Below are positions 17,472 to 25,872 of a stretch of 64,000 bases of DNA, piece by piece. This stretch comes from Sinorhizobium sp. 6-70. Lineage in GTDB: Bacteria; Pseudomonadota; Alphaproteobacteria; Rhizobiales; Rhizobiaceae. The stretch covers positions 82,394 through 146,393 of the forward strand of contig NZ_JASKLS010000017.1 of NCBI RefSeq assembly GCF_030124375.1. The letters run 5' to 3'. The position numbers and the translations under genes were made by a program. The first letter of the stretch is position 1. The number at the start of each line of letters is the position of its first letter. The notes below the pieces were generated by a model. The model saw only the letters and a list, made by a program, of their open reading frames with translations. It ran no database searches and was not told the DNA's origin.

Positions 17472-18545
17472 CTACCGGTTCGACGAGAAGGTGAAGGCGG
17501 ACTGGAGGGCGTACATGACCCGGTCCAGAACGAAGCCGATGATGCCGATCGTGAGCACCGCGACCATGATGCGGGCGAGCGAGTCGGAGGAACCGTTCTG
17601 GAACTCGTCCCAGACGAACTTTCCGAGGCCGGGGTTCTGCGCGAGCATCTCGGCCGCGATCAGCACCATCCAGCCCACGCCGAGCGAAAGCCTGAGCCCG
17701 GTGAAGATCAACGGAAGGGCGGAAGGCAGAACCAGCTTGCGGATCGTCGTGGCGGTCGAAAGCTGCAGGACCTTGCCGACATTCACCAGATCCTTGTCGA
17801 TCGAGGCGACGCCGAGTGCGGTGTTGATGAGCGTCGGCCACAGCGAACAGAGGGTGACGGTAACGGCCGAGATCACCAGCGACTTAGGCAGCAGGCTCGA
17901 CGGATCGGCATAAAGTGCCGAGACGACCATGGTGACGATCGGCAGCCAGGCCAGCGGCGAGACCGGCTTGAAGATCTGGATCAGCGGGTTGATGGCGCCG
18001 TTGATGGTCTTGGAGAGACCGGAAGCGATCCCGAGCGGCACGGCGACGAGCGTCGCGATCACGAAGCCAAGCCCGACCGTCATCAGCGATGTCGTGATCT
18101 GATCGATGTAGGTCGGCTTACCGGTGAACGCCCGATGCTTCACCAGGTCGGCTTTGCCGTCGGCTACGAGCTTGGCGTTGCGTTCGTCCTGGCGGGCATA
18201 GAAAGCAGTTGCCTTGCTCCGTTCCGCGAAATGATCCTGGAGGAGCACGTTGGCCTGGCCGAAGACGGCGGCGGGGCCGGGAATGGCGCCAAGCGAGGTT
18301 TGAACCTTCGGGGCAAGAAAGCCCCAGAGGGCGAGGAAGCACAGGATGCCGGCGAGCGGCACCAGCAGCACCTTGCGAATCTCGGACATTTGTTCGGCGA
18401 CACTGTCGCCAGCCGCCATGCGCAGGATCGGGGTCACCCAGCCGAGGCCAAGCACATTGAGCCAGCCGGCGGCTTTATTGATCCGCTGAAACAGGCGCTC
18501 TCTTCGCGCGAGTTTAGGGTCAGCCATGGTGATCGCTTGAGTCAT
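17472..18545 (-). CDS. nrtB: Nitrate ABC transporter permease
   Basis: A 357-residue inner-membrane permease of the NrtB/SsuC/TauC group. It has a hydrophobic segment near 60-80, then a periplasmic loop containing ADLVKHRAFTGKPTYIDQ, and the permease core from about 150. The EAA-like cytoplasmic motif (VGKVLQLSTATTIRKLVLPSALPLIFTGLRL) is present. The N-terminal extension with an extra membrane segment is usual for the NrtB type. A second in-frame ATG at 18527 is an alternative start. The gap to the ATPase gene is 9 bases, so co-transcription is certain. Confidence 0.92.
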   Translation of the reverse strand: MTQAITMADPKLARRERLFQRINKAAGWLNVLGLGWVTPILRMAAGDSVAEQMSEIRKVLLVPLAGILCFLALWGFLAPKVQTSLGAIPGPAAVFGQANVLLQDHFAERSKATAFYARQDERNAKLVADGKADLVKHRAFTGKPTYIDQITTSLMTVGLGFVIATLVAVPLGIASGLSKTINGAINPLIQIFKPVSPLAWLPIVTMVVSALYADPSSLLPKSLVISAVTVTLCSLWPTLINTALGVASIDKDLVNVGKVLQLSTATTIRKLVLPSALPLIFTGLRLSLGVGWMVLIAAEMLAQNPGLGKFVWDEFQNGSSDSLARIMVAVLTIGIIGFVLDRVMYALQSAFTFSSNR

Positions 18546-18617
18546 GGATTTGTCTCATCTGTTGGAATTGTGGTCCAGGAGCCGGCAGCTTCGAGTTTCG
18601 CGCCGCCGGCCCGACGT

Positions 18618-20015
18618 TCAGCCGCCGACGACATCCGACCCGGAAATCGTCTGTTCGTTCTTGAGCCCGATCTTGAGGGAGTCGATGTAGGCGTTCGGCG
18701 CCTTGGCATCGAAGGTGACGCCATCGATGAAGTCGGAGGTCGGCGCCCTGTAGCCGTCGGTGCCAAAGGGGAAGTCGCCCGTTTTGGCCTTGCCCTCTTC
18801 GACCAGCATCCCCGCCGCTTTCATGTAGATGTCAGGCAGGTAGACGGACTTTGCCGTTTCCGCATACCAGGCATCGTCCTTGTGCTCGGCAATCTGACCC
18901 CAGCGGCGCATCTGCGTCAGGTACCAGATGGCGTCGGAGTAGAACGGATAGGTGGCGTTGTGGCGGAAGAAGACGTTGAAGTCGGGAACGTCGCGCTTGT
19001 CGCCCCGCTCGTATTCGAAGGTGCCGGTCATCGAATTTGCGATGACGGCCGCGTCGGCGCCGACATATTCGCTACGCGACAGGATTTCGACAGCCTCGGC
19101 CCTGTTGGCGTTGTTGTTCTCATCCAGCCATTTGGCAGCGCGAATGAGCGCCTTTGTCAGCGCAAGCGTCGTGTTCGGGTATTTCTCGGTGAATTCCTTG
19201 GTCAGACCGAAGACTTTTTCCGGATTGTTCTTCCAGATTTCGTAGTCGGTCACGACCGGAACGCCGATGCCCTTGAAGACCGCTGCCTGGTTCCAAGGCT
19301 CGCCCACGCTGTAGCCGACGATCGTGCCAGCTTCGAGCGTGGAGGGCATCTGCGGCGGCGGCGTCACGGACAGGAGCGCGTCCGCCCTGATCTGTCCTGT
19401 GACGTTTTCCGGCGAATAGAACCCCGGATGGATGCCGCCGGCAGCGAGCCAATAGCGAAGCTCGTAGTTGTGGGTGGAAACCGGAAACACCATGCCGAGA
19501 TTGAACGGCTTGCCCTCGGCCTTGAACGCGTCCACGACAGGCTTCAGGGCGTCGGCCTTGATGGGGTGGACCGGTTTGCCGTTGTCGCCGAGCGGAATAT
19601 TCTCCTTCATCATCGCCCAGACGTCGTTCGAGACGGTGATGCCGTTGCCGTTCAGGTCCATGGAGAAGGGCGTCACGATATGCGCCTTGGTACCGAAACC
19701 GATCGTGGCGGCGAGCGGCTGACCGGCGAGCATGTGCGCGCCGTCCAGTTCGCCGGTGATCACGCGATCGAGCAACACCTTCCAGTTGGCCTGTGGTTCG
19801 AGCGTGACGAACAGCCCCTCTTCCTCGAAGAAGCCCTTCTCATAGGCGATCGCGAGAGGCGCCATGTCGGTGAGCTTGATGAAGCCGAGCTTGAGCTCGT
19901 CCTTCTCGGGCACCAGCATTTCGGCAGATGCGAAAGAGTCGGCGCCCACATAGAGTGCAGCAGCCAAGGCGGCGAGCGAACACTTCGCGAATTTTCCGGT
20001 GGAAGGCCTGTTCAT
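18618..20015 (-). CDS. nrtA: Nitrate ABC transporter substrate-binding protein
   Basis: A 465-residue periplasmic nitrate-binding protein of the NrtA/CmpA family. The start at 20015 has AGGAG upstream and gives a Sec signal peptide (about residues 1-31, ending SFASA). The mature part begins with ELKLGFIKLTDMAPLAIAYEKGFFEEEGL, the family signature. Also typical are QAN, HMLAGQPLAA, and NYELRYWLAAGGIHPGF. It is the first gene of the nitrate operon and lies behind a long leader with an attenuator. NasS, encoded upstream, is a cytoplasmic relative of the same fold. Confidence 0.95.
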   Translation of the reverse strand: MNRPSTGKFAKCSLAALAAALYVGADSFASAEMLVPEKDELKLGFIKLTDMAPLAIAYEKGFFEEEGLFVTLEPQANWKVLLDRVITGELDGAHMLAGQPLAATIGFGTKAHIVTPFSMDLNGNGITVSNDVWAMMKENIPLGDNGKPVHPIKADALKPVVDAFKAEGKPFNLGMVFPVSTHNYELRYWLAAGGIHPGFYSPENVTGQIRADALLSVTPPPQMPSTLEAGTIVGYSVGEPWNQAAVFKGIGVPVVTDYEIWKNNPEKVFGLTKEFTEKYPNTTLALTKALIRAAKWLDENNNANRAEAVEILSRSEYVGADAAVIANSMTGTFEYERGDKRDVPDFNVFFRHNATYPFYSDAIWYLTQMRRWGQIAEHKDDAWYAETAKSVYLPDIYMKAAGMLVEEGKAKTGDFPFGTDGYRAPTSDFIDGVTFDAKAPNAYIDSLKIGLKNEQTISGSDVVGG

Positions 20016-20064
20016 GCTTTTCTCCTGTGTGCCGGCGATGGGAGGTTCGCCTGCGGTTCGGTGC

Positions 20065-20136
20065 AAAAAGAAAAAGGCTGCCAAACCACAGTCCAACGCT
20101 CTGCCTCGTTCAGAGCGCGTTCCCGGTTTGGCAGCC
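20065..20136 (-). terminator. Intrinsic terminator in the nrtA leader (attenuator)
   Basis: Read on the minus strand, GGCTGCCAAACC (20125-20136) pairs perfectly with GGTTTGGCAGCC (20076-20087). A second inner stem lies in the loop, and the hairpin is followed directly by TTTTTCTTTTT (20065-20075). It lies 50 bases upstream of the nrtA start codon and downstream of the sigma-54 promoter, so it can only act as a conditional terminator for the operon. Confidence 0.9.
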
Positions 20137-20145
20137 TTGCCTTCT

Positions 20146-20163
20146 GCGCCCTTCATTGGACGC
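20146..20163 (-). promoter_or_regulatory. ANTAR-type hexaloop hairpin, candidate NasT binding site
   Basis: On the minus strand GCGTCC and GGGCGC form a 6-bp stem (one U-G pair) that closes the six-base loop AATGAA. ANTAR targets are known to use hexaloops with A at position 1 and G at position 4, and this loop has both. It ends 9 bases before the terminator stem. Known targets have two such hairpins. The partner should lie at about 20164-20194, where a GGGCC/GGTCC stem is possible but its loop is not a standard hexaloop. Confidence 0.65.
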
Positions 20164-20205
20164 CGATTATTTCGTGCGGACCCGACGGCCCTACGCTTCC
20201 CTCAA

Positions 20206-20221
20206 TGCAGGAACCGTGCCA
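20206..20221 (-). promoter_or_regulatory. Sigma-54 promoter of the nrtA operon
   Basis: On the minus strand the bases read TGGCACGGTTCCTGCA, matching the -24/-12 consensus TGGCAC-N5-TTGCA at all but one position. Transcription would start near 20194, giving a leader of about 180 bases that contains the hexaloop hairpin and the terminator. This predicts NtrC-type nitrogen control on top of nitrate-dependent antitermination. Confidence 0.8.
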
Positions 20222-20355
20222 GTTTCGTGGATGGGTAAATTTTTGTGATTTTTCAGGATTGGAAACAAAGGGCAGTGCGCTGGTGAGAGGCGATTAAGCT
20301 GTTGCTTGAATAAATTTTGCGCAGTGCACAATAATCGAGCAGCGCTCGGGTGCAC

Positions 20356-21576
20356 TCAGCGCTGGCTCGCCAGATAGTCGTCCAGCCCGTCCGGGTCGAA
20401 GATCCGGCCGTCGAAAAAACCGTCGGGGCCGAGAACGAGCCCTTTTTCCGACGCGCCGACCGGTGCCGCCGCGGTCAGCGCACCCTCGACCTTCATGTTG
20501 GCACCGGGCATTGGCGCGGCAATCGGCTTCAGGGCCTGTCGGTAGATGTCGGGCCGGTAGGTGTCGCGCGCGCGTTCCGCAAGCGCGGCCGAATGGGGCG
20601 TGTGTCCCCACCGCACCATCTGGCTGTAGAACCAGAGGGCGTGGCTCTGCCAGGGAAAGGTCGCACCCTTGGCGTGCGGGACAAAGAACTCAGGAATGTC
20701 GCCGGTCGCCCCATCGCCGAGCAACAGTCGGCCCGTGAGGATCGGCATCAGCCTCTGGCGCGGCAGGTCAAGATAAGCAGGCGTGCTCATCAGTGCCGCG
20801 AGTTCCTCGTGGTTTGCGCTGTCGCCGCACCACATCGCACTTCGGTAGAGCGCACGCAGCAGCGCGTCCAGCGCGGGGCGGTTTTCGGCGGCGAACCTGG
20901 CCGAAACGCCGAGCACCTTTTCCGGGCTCAACCGCCAGATCGACGCCTTGGTGGTGGCAAAGCGCCCGGCATGGCTTGCGACCGCGACGCTGTTCCACGG
21001 TTCGCCGACGCAGAAGCCGTCGATGGCGCCGGTCGACAGCGCATCGGCCATCAGTGGCGGGGGAACCACGACAATCTCGACGTGGCTTTCCGGATCGATG
21101 CCGCAGCCCGCGAGCCAATAGCGCAGTTCGTAGTTGTGGCCGGAGAAGGGGTGGACGACGGCAAAACGCAATGGCGGCTCGCCCGCGTCGCGGCGTCGTG
21201 CGACGACCCGCCTCAGCGCTGCGCCATTGGCGCTCGGGTCGGTGCCGGGGCCGGCATCTTCGGCGACCATGCGTTCCCAAAGGTCGCGCGAGACCGTCAC
21301 CGCGTTGCCGCCAAGTCCGAGCGCAAAGGGCGCCACGAGGTCCAGCGACAGCGGCGTGAGGCCGAGATTGGATGCGATCGGCATTGGCGCCAGCATGTGG
21401 GCGGCCTGGAAATGGCCGACGGCGATCCGATCGCGGATATTGGCCCAGGAGGTTTCCCGGACGAGTTGCACCGACAGGCCCTCGTCGGTGATGAAGCCTT
21501 TTTCGCTGGCGGCGACCAGCACGGCGCTGTCGAAGAGCGGCAGGAAGCCAAGGGTGATGTCGGCGGTGGCAGCCAT
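20356..21576 (-). CDS. nasS: Nitrate/nitrite sensor NasS (cytoplasmic NrtA-like protein)
   Basis: A 406-residue relative of the nitrate-binding protein NrtA that lacks a signal peptide: it begins MAATADITLGFLPLFDSAVLVAASEKGFITDEGL, directly with the mature fold. The family features HMLAPMPIAS and HNYELRYWLAGCGIDP match those in nrtA. In characterised bacteria NasS holds NasT inactive without nitrate and releases it when nitrate or nitrite binds. The nasT stop codon abuts the nasS start with no gap, fitting coordinated production of the two partners. Confidence 0.93.
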   Translation of the reverse strand: MAATADITLGFLPLFDSAVLVAASEKGFITDEGLSVQLVRETSWANIRDRIAVGHFQAAHMLAPMPIASNLGLTPLSLDLVAPFALGLGGNAVTVSRDLWERMVAEDAGPGTDPSANGAALRRVVARRRDAGEPPLRFAVVHPFSGHNYELRYWLAGCGIDPESHVEIVVVPPPLMADALSTGAIDGFCVGEPWNSVAVASHAGRFATTKASIWRLSPEKVLGVSARFAAENRPALDALLRALYRSAMWCGDSANHEELAALMSTPAYLDLPRQRLMPILTGRLLLGDGATGDIPEFFVPHAKGATFPWQSHALWFYSQMVRWGHTPHSAALAERARDTYRPDIYRQALKPIAAPMPGANMKVEGALTAAAPVGASEKGLVLGPDGFFDGRIFDPDGLDDYLASQR

Positions 21577-22170
21577 TTACAGGTCCTCCAGCAATCCCGC
21601 CGCCAGCACCAGGCTTTGTGCGATTTCGGCTAACTTGCGGTTCTGGTTCATCGCGGTCGTGCGCAGGAGCTTGTAGGCCTCGTCCTCGCCGATGCCGCGC
21701 GACTTCATCAGGATGCCCTTGGCACGGTCGATCACCTTGCGGTCCGCAAGCTCGCTGCGCGCTTCCGCCAACTCGCGCTCCATGCGCGAAAAGGCATTGA
21801 AACGGCTGATCGCCATGTCGAGGATCGATTTCACGCGCTCCTGCCGCAGTCCGTCGACGACATAGGCCGAGACGCCGGCATCGATCGCCGCTTCGATCAT
21901 GCTGCTGTCGGATCGGTCAACGAACATGGCGATCGGGCGCTTCACCGAGCGAGAGAGCTGGAACATGCTCTCCAGCAAATCGCGATTGGGATTTTCGAGA
22001 TCGATGACGATCACGTCCGGTTGCAGCCTTTCGATCACGCGCCCGACGCCATGGACATCGTGCACGATGCTCACGCGATTGTGGCCGGCATCGCGCAAAC
22101 CCTCCTCGATGATCGAGGCGCGGATGGCGTTCTCGTCAATTACAAGAATGGTCAGGTCGCGGCGGGTCAT
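21577..22170 (-). CDS. nasT: ANTAR-domain transcription antiterminator NasT
   Basis: A 197-residue response-regulator-like protein. The N-terminal half has a receiver fold (LTILVIDEN, DVIVIDLEN with Asp57 in the phosphoacceptor position). The C-terminal ANTAR RNA-binding domain spans about residues 135-190, with the typical AKGILMKSRGIGEDEAYKLLR. It binds leader RNA and prevents terminator formation upstream of nitrate genes. It is encoded directly before nasS. The nrtA leader downstream has the matching terminator and a hexaloop hairpin. Confidence 0.95.
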   Translation of the reverse strand: MTRRDLTILVIDENAIRASIIEEGLRDAGHNRVSIVHDVHGVGRVIERLQPDVIVIDLENPNRDLLESMFQLSRSVKRPIAMFVDRSDSSMIEAAIDAGVSAYVVDGLRQERVKSILDMAISRFNAFSRMERELAEARSELADRKVIDRAKGILMKSRGIGEDEAYKLLRTTAMNQNRKLAEIAQSLVLAAGLLEDL

Positions 22171-22200
22171 GCGGCGATCATGATGCAGTGCAACAAATTT

Positions 22201-22216
22201 CGCAATATATTTGCCT
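22201..22216 (-). promoter_or_regulatory. Candidate sigma-54 promoter of nasTS
   Basis: On the minus strand AGGCAAATATATTGCG keeps the GG and GC pairs ten bases apart and the GGCA/TTGC cores of the -24/-12 consensus. The start of transcription would be about 20 bases before the nasT ATG. It is a weaker match than the nrtA promoter and lies in an AT-rich gap between nasT and the protease gene. Confidence 0.5.
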
Positions 22217-22393
22217 AAAAAATTTGCGAACTAGCTGATTGCATTATTTTGAGGCGAATGGAGCGCAGAGTGGCTCCGATCAGTCGAGGCTTGAACCGGT
22301 CATCGGGCCCCTCCATCTATTTTGAACAACAGTACCAAATTGTTTCGGTCCGTTGGTTCGGCGGCATGGTCGCCGCCGTTTGAGGATCAGATC

Positions 22394-23350
22394 ATGGGTT
22401 TCATCGACAAGGAAATAGCGCCCGTCGACGACGGCGCGCTGACGGATGCCTATTCGCATGCAATTGCCGGCGCAGTCGATGTGGTCGGCCCGGCGGTCAG
22501 CCGCATCGAGCGAGTGGGCGGCAGGGGCGGTCATGGCTCGGGCTTCGCCGTTTCTTCCGACGGGCTGATCGTGACGAACAATCACGTCGTCGGGGATTCG
22601 AAGGCCGTTCGCATCACGACGCCGGATGGGTTCGTGACGGAAGGTCGTGTGCTTGGTCGCGACGTCGACACCGACATCGCGCTCATACGGGCGAACTCGG
22701 GCGTCGGCGCCTGGGCGCGGCTGGCGGATTCGAAGCGATTGCGGCGGGGGCACATTGCCATTGCCATCGGCAATCCGCTGGGCTTCGAGTGGACCGTCAC
22801 GGCGGGAATCGTCTCGGCACTTGGTCGCTCCATGCGGGCGGCGAACGGGCGGCTGATGGACGACGTGATCCAGACGGACGCCGCCCTCAATCCCGGAAAT
22901 TCGGGAGGGCCGCTGGTCTCGTCGGGCGGCGAAGTGATCGGGGTCAACACCGCCGTGATCCAGGGCGCGCAGAGCATCGCCTTTGCGATCGCCTCGAACA
23001 CGGCGAATTTCGTGATTTCCGAGATCCTGAGATACGGGCATGTCAGGCGGGCCTATATCGGCATCGCCGGCGACACCATCGAACTGCCGCGCAGGATCGC
23101 CCTGGCGGCCGGAACCGACCGGACGACATCGGTTCGGTTGAGAAGGCTGGAGCCCGGCGGCCCGGCCGAGCGCGGTGGTCTTCGGGAAGGCGACTATATC
23201 CTGTCGATCAACGGCAAGCCCGTCGGCGGCGTGGACGACGTCGTCAGGCTGATGGACGGCGAGAGGATCGGTCAGGCGACCGAATTCCTGATCTTTTCAG
23301 TGGCGGGCAAGCTCGAAAAGAGAACATTGGTGCCGGTCGCTCGATCGTGA
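22394..23350 (+). CDS. HtrA/DegP-like trypsin-fold serine protease with PDZ domain, no signal peptide
   Basis: About 318 residues from the ATG at 22394 (an in-frame ATG at 22322 gives an unlikely N-terminus). The catalytic triad is complete: His64 in TNNHVV, Asp94 in DTDIALI and Ser170 in NPGNSGGPL. A single PDZ domain follows (about 215-305), with GGPAERGGLREGDYILSINGKPV. Unlike periplasmic DegP it has no signal peptide or membrane anchor, so it is probably cytoplasmic, perhaps as a chaperone-protease. It is transcribed away from nasT and is followed by strong hairpins. Confidence 0.85.
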   Translation: MGFIDKEIAPVDDGALTDAYSHAIAGAVDVVGPAVSRIERVGGRGGHGSGFAVSSDGLIVTNNHVVGDSKAVRITTPDGFVTEGRVLGRDVDTDIALIRANSGVGAWARLADSKRLRRGHIAIAIGNPLGFEWTVTAGIVSALGRSMRAANGRLMDDVIQTDAALNPGNSGGPLVSSGGEVIGVNTAVIQGAQSIAFAIASNTANFVISEILRYGHVRRAYIGIAGDTIELPRRIALAAGTDRTTSVRLRRLEPGGPAERGGLREGDYILSINGKPVGGVDDVVRLMDGERIGQATEFLIFSVAGKLEKRTLVPVARS

Positions 23351-23380
23351 GCGGCCCGCGCCGATTGCCAACGAGTCCGA

Positions 23381-23469
23381 GGAGCTGGAGCGGGATCCCA
23401 GTGGAAACCGCTCCAGCTCCTCGCCCCTCTAAAGATCATTCATTGTTTCATTGAAACAGTGAACGATCT
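23381..23469. terminator. Two consecutive hairpins downstream of the protease gene
   Basis: A perfect 13-bp stem (GGAGCTGGAGCGG at 23381-23393 with CCGCTCCAGCTCC at 23408-23420) lies 30 bases after the protease stop. A second, imperfect 19-bp palindrome follows at 23433-23469. No clean T-run follows either. They may act as a bidirectional terminator between the protease and the convergent 78-residue gene, or be copies of a dispersed repeat. Confidence 0.6.
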
Positions 23470-23543
23470 AACTCTCTGAAACTGCGTAGCTTCGCCCTGT
23501 GCCGTCGTTGAGTGCTGCCTGCTCTCGGGCAAGCATGCGTTGG

Positions 23544-23780
23544 TTAGCAGCGGCCCAGGCTGCCCAGAGCCATCAGGTCGACCGTCGGAAGAACGTTCTT
23601 GTCGCTGATGTATTCGACTTCCTGGAGCAGGGAGGCCAAGGCCAATTCCAGACAATATTGCACGCCTTCGACGTTCAATGTCTTGGCGGAGTCTCGCGCG
23701 TAGCTGACGAGGCGGGCAAGGGCCAGAAGTTCCTTCTCCCTGTCTTCCACGTCGATAGGTAGCTTGATGGATTGCTGCAT
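23544..23780 (-). CDS. Small protein of 78 residues, unknown function
   Basis: It begins MQQSIKLPIDVEDREKELL and is predicted mostly helical, rich in Leu and Glu, with a short tail ending in GSLGRC. No domain is recognised. It is on the same strand as tfuA, 122 bases downstream of its stop, so it could be the last gene of the YcaO/TfuA transcript or an independent gene. The single cysteine is the last residue. It might serve as a substrate or partner of that locus, but nothing in the sequence demonstrates it. Confidence 0.55.
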   Translation of the reverse strand: MQQSIKLPIDVEDREKELLALARLVSYARDSAKTLNVEGVQYCLELALASLLQEVEYISDKNVLPTVDLMALGSLGRC

Positions 23781-23902
23781 GATTTTCCCCAGTGCCACTC
23801 GGGGGTCACTGCGACCCGCTTTCGCCAGCAAATATAGCGTGACTTCGGCGCCGTGGGCGTGACACGAGCGTGACACACGCTGAATGGGAAATGCAACCGC
23901 TC

Positions 23903-24622
23903 CTACGTCTCAGGTTGATTAAGCAAAATCTTCCACATGGTTGTGGAATTGAACGCCCAGCCGGGCCTTTCGCCACGCCGTTCGTCCGGCTGAGCCCGTA
24001 CCGCGTCGAAAAGCGCAAGGGCGTCGGCGCGCTTCTGGTCGACCATCCCCTGCTGCAGCCTCGCCGCCAAGGCGGCACGATCGCCATCCGCTTGAAGTTC
24101 TGCCCCGGCAATGATCGCTGCCCATGTGCGCCGCTTGTAGAATATCTGCCCGGCTGCCGCCTCGATCCGCGCCGCATCCGCAACCGTGATCGAGCTGCCC
24201 TGCCTGAGGCGCGCGAGCGTTGCGCGCACATTGACCAGCGGGACCGTCAGGGGCGCATAGCCGAGCTCGGCGGGAGCGTGAAGCAGGGCCACATCCGAGT
24301 CGTCCGTGAGTTCGCCTGTGGTATACTGGCGATATATTTCTCCGATCCCCACCATTCCGAACGGCGCACATTCAGCGGCGCGCAAGGCCCCCATGCTCGC
24401 CGCCCCAAAGACCTGCACGCCTTGCGAAAGGGCGAACAATATCTCCTTGTGCCAGACGGGCGCCACATGTTCGAAATTTCCGTCGACAAGGCCGATGATC
24501 GTCGCGCCGGCGCGTGCGGCGCGCAGGATGTCACCCTGCATCGCAGGCGGATGGACCGCGAAGCCCGCACCGGCGAGTTCGCGCGCATCGGGGACAGTCG
24601 GACCGACGAACACGATCTTCAT
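23903..24622 (-). CDS. TfuA-like protein, YcaO partner
   Basis: A 239-residue TfuA-family protein, named after a trifolitoxin-related rhizobial gene. The conserved core is visible: LVDGNFEHVAPVWHKEIL (about 45-62), then GAASMGALRAAEC (73-85) and GIGEIYRQYTTGELTDDSDVALLH (92-115). In archaea and actinobacteria TfuA works with YcaO to turn a peptide amide into a thioamide, supplying or activating sulfur. The gene overlaps the ycaO stop by 4 bases (ATGA), so the two are translationally coupled and almost certainly act together. Confidence 0.9.
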   Translation of the reverse strand: MKIVFVGPTVPDARELAGAGFAVHPPAMQGDILRAARAGATIIGLVDGNFEHVAPVWHKEILFALSQGVQVFGAASMGALRAAECAPFGMVGIGEIYRQYTTGELTDDSDVALLHAPAELGYAPLTVPLVNVRATLARLRQGSSITVADAARIEAAAGQIFYKRRTWAAIIAGAELQADGDRAALAARLQQGMVDQKRADALALFDAVRAQPDERRGERPGWAFNSTTMWKILLNQPET

Positions 24623-25866
24623 GCCACCTCCAGTGCCCAGGAGAGCGCCCGTGTGCCGAAGCGGCGCTTGCGTTCGCCCTCCGGGTTTTCCAGCTCCGGA
24701 ACGAACAGTTTGACAACCGCAAAAGGAAGGCCATCGCCGAGCAAGGGCACGGAAACGACCGTACTGATGCCGGCGTCCCGCAACCGCTGCAGAACGAAAG
24801 ACAATAGCGCGTCCGGTCCCCCCGCCGGGGAGTCGACGCGCGTCGGCGCTTGCGGCGCGGCCTCGAACAGTCTTTGCGTCTGCTGCGGCAAAGGGCGAAC
24901 GAACGTCTCCGGATAGACGTCGTCGCGCGCGCCGCTGATATAGGTGAGCCTCGATTGGGCAGCTTCGGTCACGGCGCGGATTGCCGCTCTGACCGCATTC
25001 GGATGTGCCCCGTGTCCGACCGTGACATGGTGGAAAAGCGGCGCCTTCGCCGTGAGGATGTCCTTCCCGGCCACGACAGCGGTGAAGCTCGGTATGCCGA
25101 CGTCACTGGTGATGTCGAAAAGGCGCAGCTCGAGTTCGGCTGCGGCAAACTTGGCGGCCATTGCATCGAGCACCGGATCGCCGAGCGCCTGCGTTGCGAC
25201 GCAGCGTCGAAGCCTCGTTGCCAATGGCGTGAGGCGCCACAGCACCTCCGCGTCACGTTCGATCCGTTCCAAGAGCCCATGCAGCACCGCTTCGGTCTCG
25301 GTGTTGCCGGAGGCGAGGCCATCGGACGATTGCCAGAACCGGCAGTTCTCCACCGTTCTGTCGAGCAGGGCGGCCTCCAGCGGAACCCACGTCGGCGCGC
25401 CTCCGTCGAGGTTGCGCCCGAGAACCCACCGGATCGGCTCGTCGTCGCCAAGATCGGCTCGCGCGCTGGCGATCAGCCCCGGCAGAGACAGGGCCTGATC
25501 GCCTTCGGCCAACAGCTCACTGCGGCGCGCAACTCTCGTCGGTACGCGCGGCGCGCATGCGACGGCGCGCTCAAGCGCCTCCATCGCCGCTGAGACCTTT
25601 GCGTCGATGTCGGTTATACCCTTGCCCTGATTGATAACCAGCGACTTCGAATTCGGAGAGACGGCATTCCAGACCGGTATGCCGATGCAATCCAGTCCAG
25701 TCAGCCGCGCGAGCCGCGTAATACCGAACTCCGGCAAAAACGGCTCGATCCGGCCGAAGGTTGTTTCGGCGGCACAGATCCGATCGGAATAGCGAACTGG
25801 GCTGGACATGCTTGAAGGGTCGCGCGGGACGACGGCCGCTTTGGCCTGCCCCCCCGCCGCGCGCAT
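24619..25866 (-). CDS. YcaO-domain ATP-dependent cyclodehydratase/thioamide synthase
   Basis: Up to 415 residues; a start at 25809 (MSSPVRYSD) would remove 19 residues and looks more family-like. YcaO ATP/Mg motifs are present: Ser92-x3-Glu96-x2-Glu99-Arg, Glu200 with Glu203-Arg-Asp (LLERIERDA), and EAAQSRLTYISGARDD (301-316). YcaO enzymes phosphorylate a backbone amide to make azolines or, with TfuA, thioamides. The C-terminus has no PxPxP tail, as is usual for thioamide-type YcaOs. It is preceded by a 72-residue gene (6-base gap) and overlaps tfuA. No dehydrogenase, protease or exporter gene is adjacent. Confidence 0.88.
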   Translation of the reverse strand: MRAAGGQAKAAVVPRDPSSMSSPVRYSDRICAAETTFGRIEPFLPEFGITRLARLTGLDCIGIPVWNAVSPNSKSLVINQGKGITDIDAKVSAAMEALERAVACAPRVPTRVARRSELLAEGDQALSLPGLIASARADLGDDEPIRWVLGRNLDGGAPTWVPLEAALLDRTVENCRFWQSSDGLASGNTETEAVLHGLLERIERDAEVLWRLTPLATRLRRCVATQALGDPVLDAMAAKFAAAELELRLFDITSDVGIPSFTAVVAGKDILTAKAPLFHHVTVGHGAHPNAVRAAIRAVTEAAQSRLTYISGARDDVYPETFVRPLPQQTQRLFEAAPQAPTRVDSPAGGPDALLSFVLQRLRDAGISTVVSVPLLGDGLPFAVVKLFVPELENPEGERKRRFGTRALSWALEVA

Positions 25867-25872
25867 GGGCGG

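Noticed and set aside
17448..20297. A 949-codon plus-strand open frame opposite nrtB and nrtA
   Set aside because: Very rich in Arg, Asp, Gly and His with no domain; it lies opposite genes with clear homology. Typical antisense frame in high-GC DNA.
24619..25866. Assignment of YcaO as a ribosomal-protein S12 methylthiolation helper
   Set aside because: That class of YcaO is not paired with TfuA. The overlap with tfuA argues for thioamide-type chemistry.
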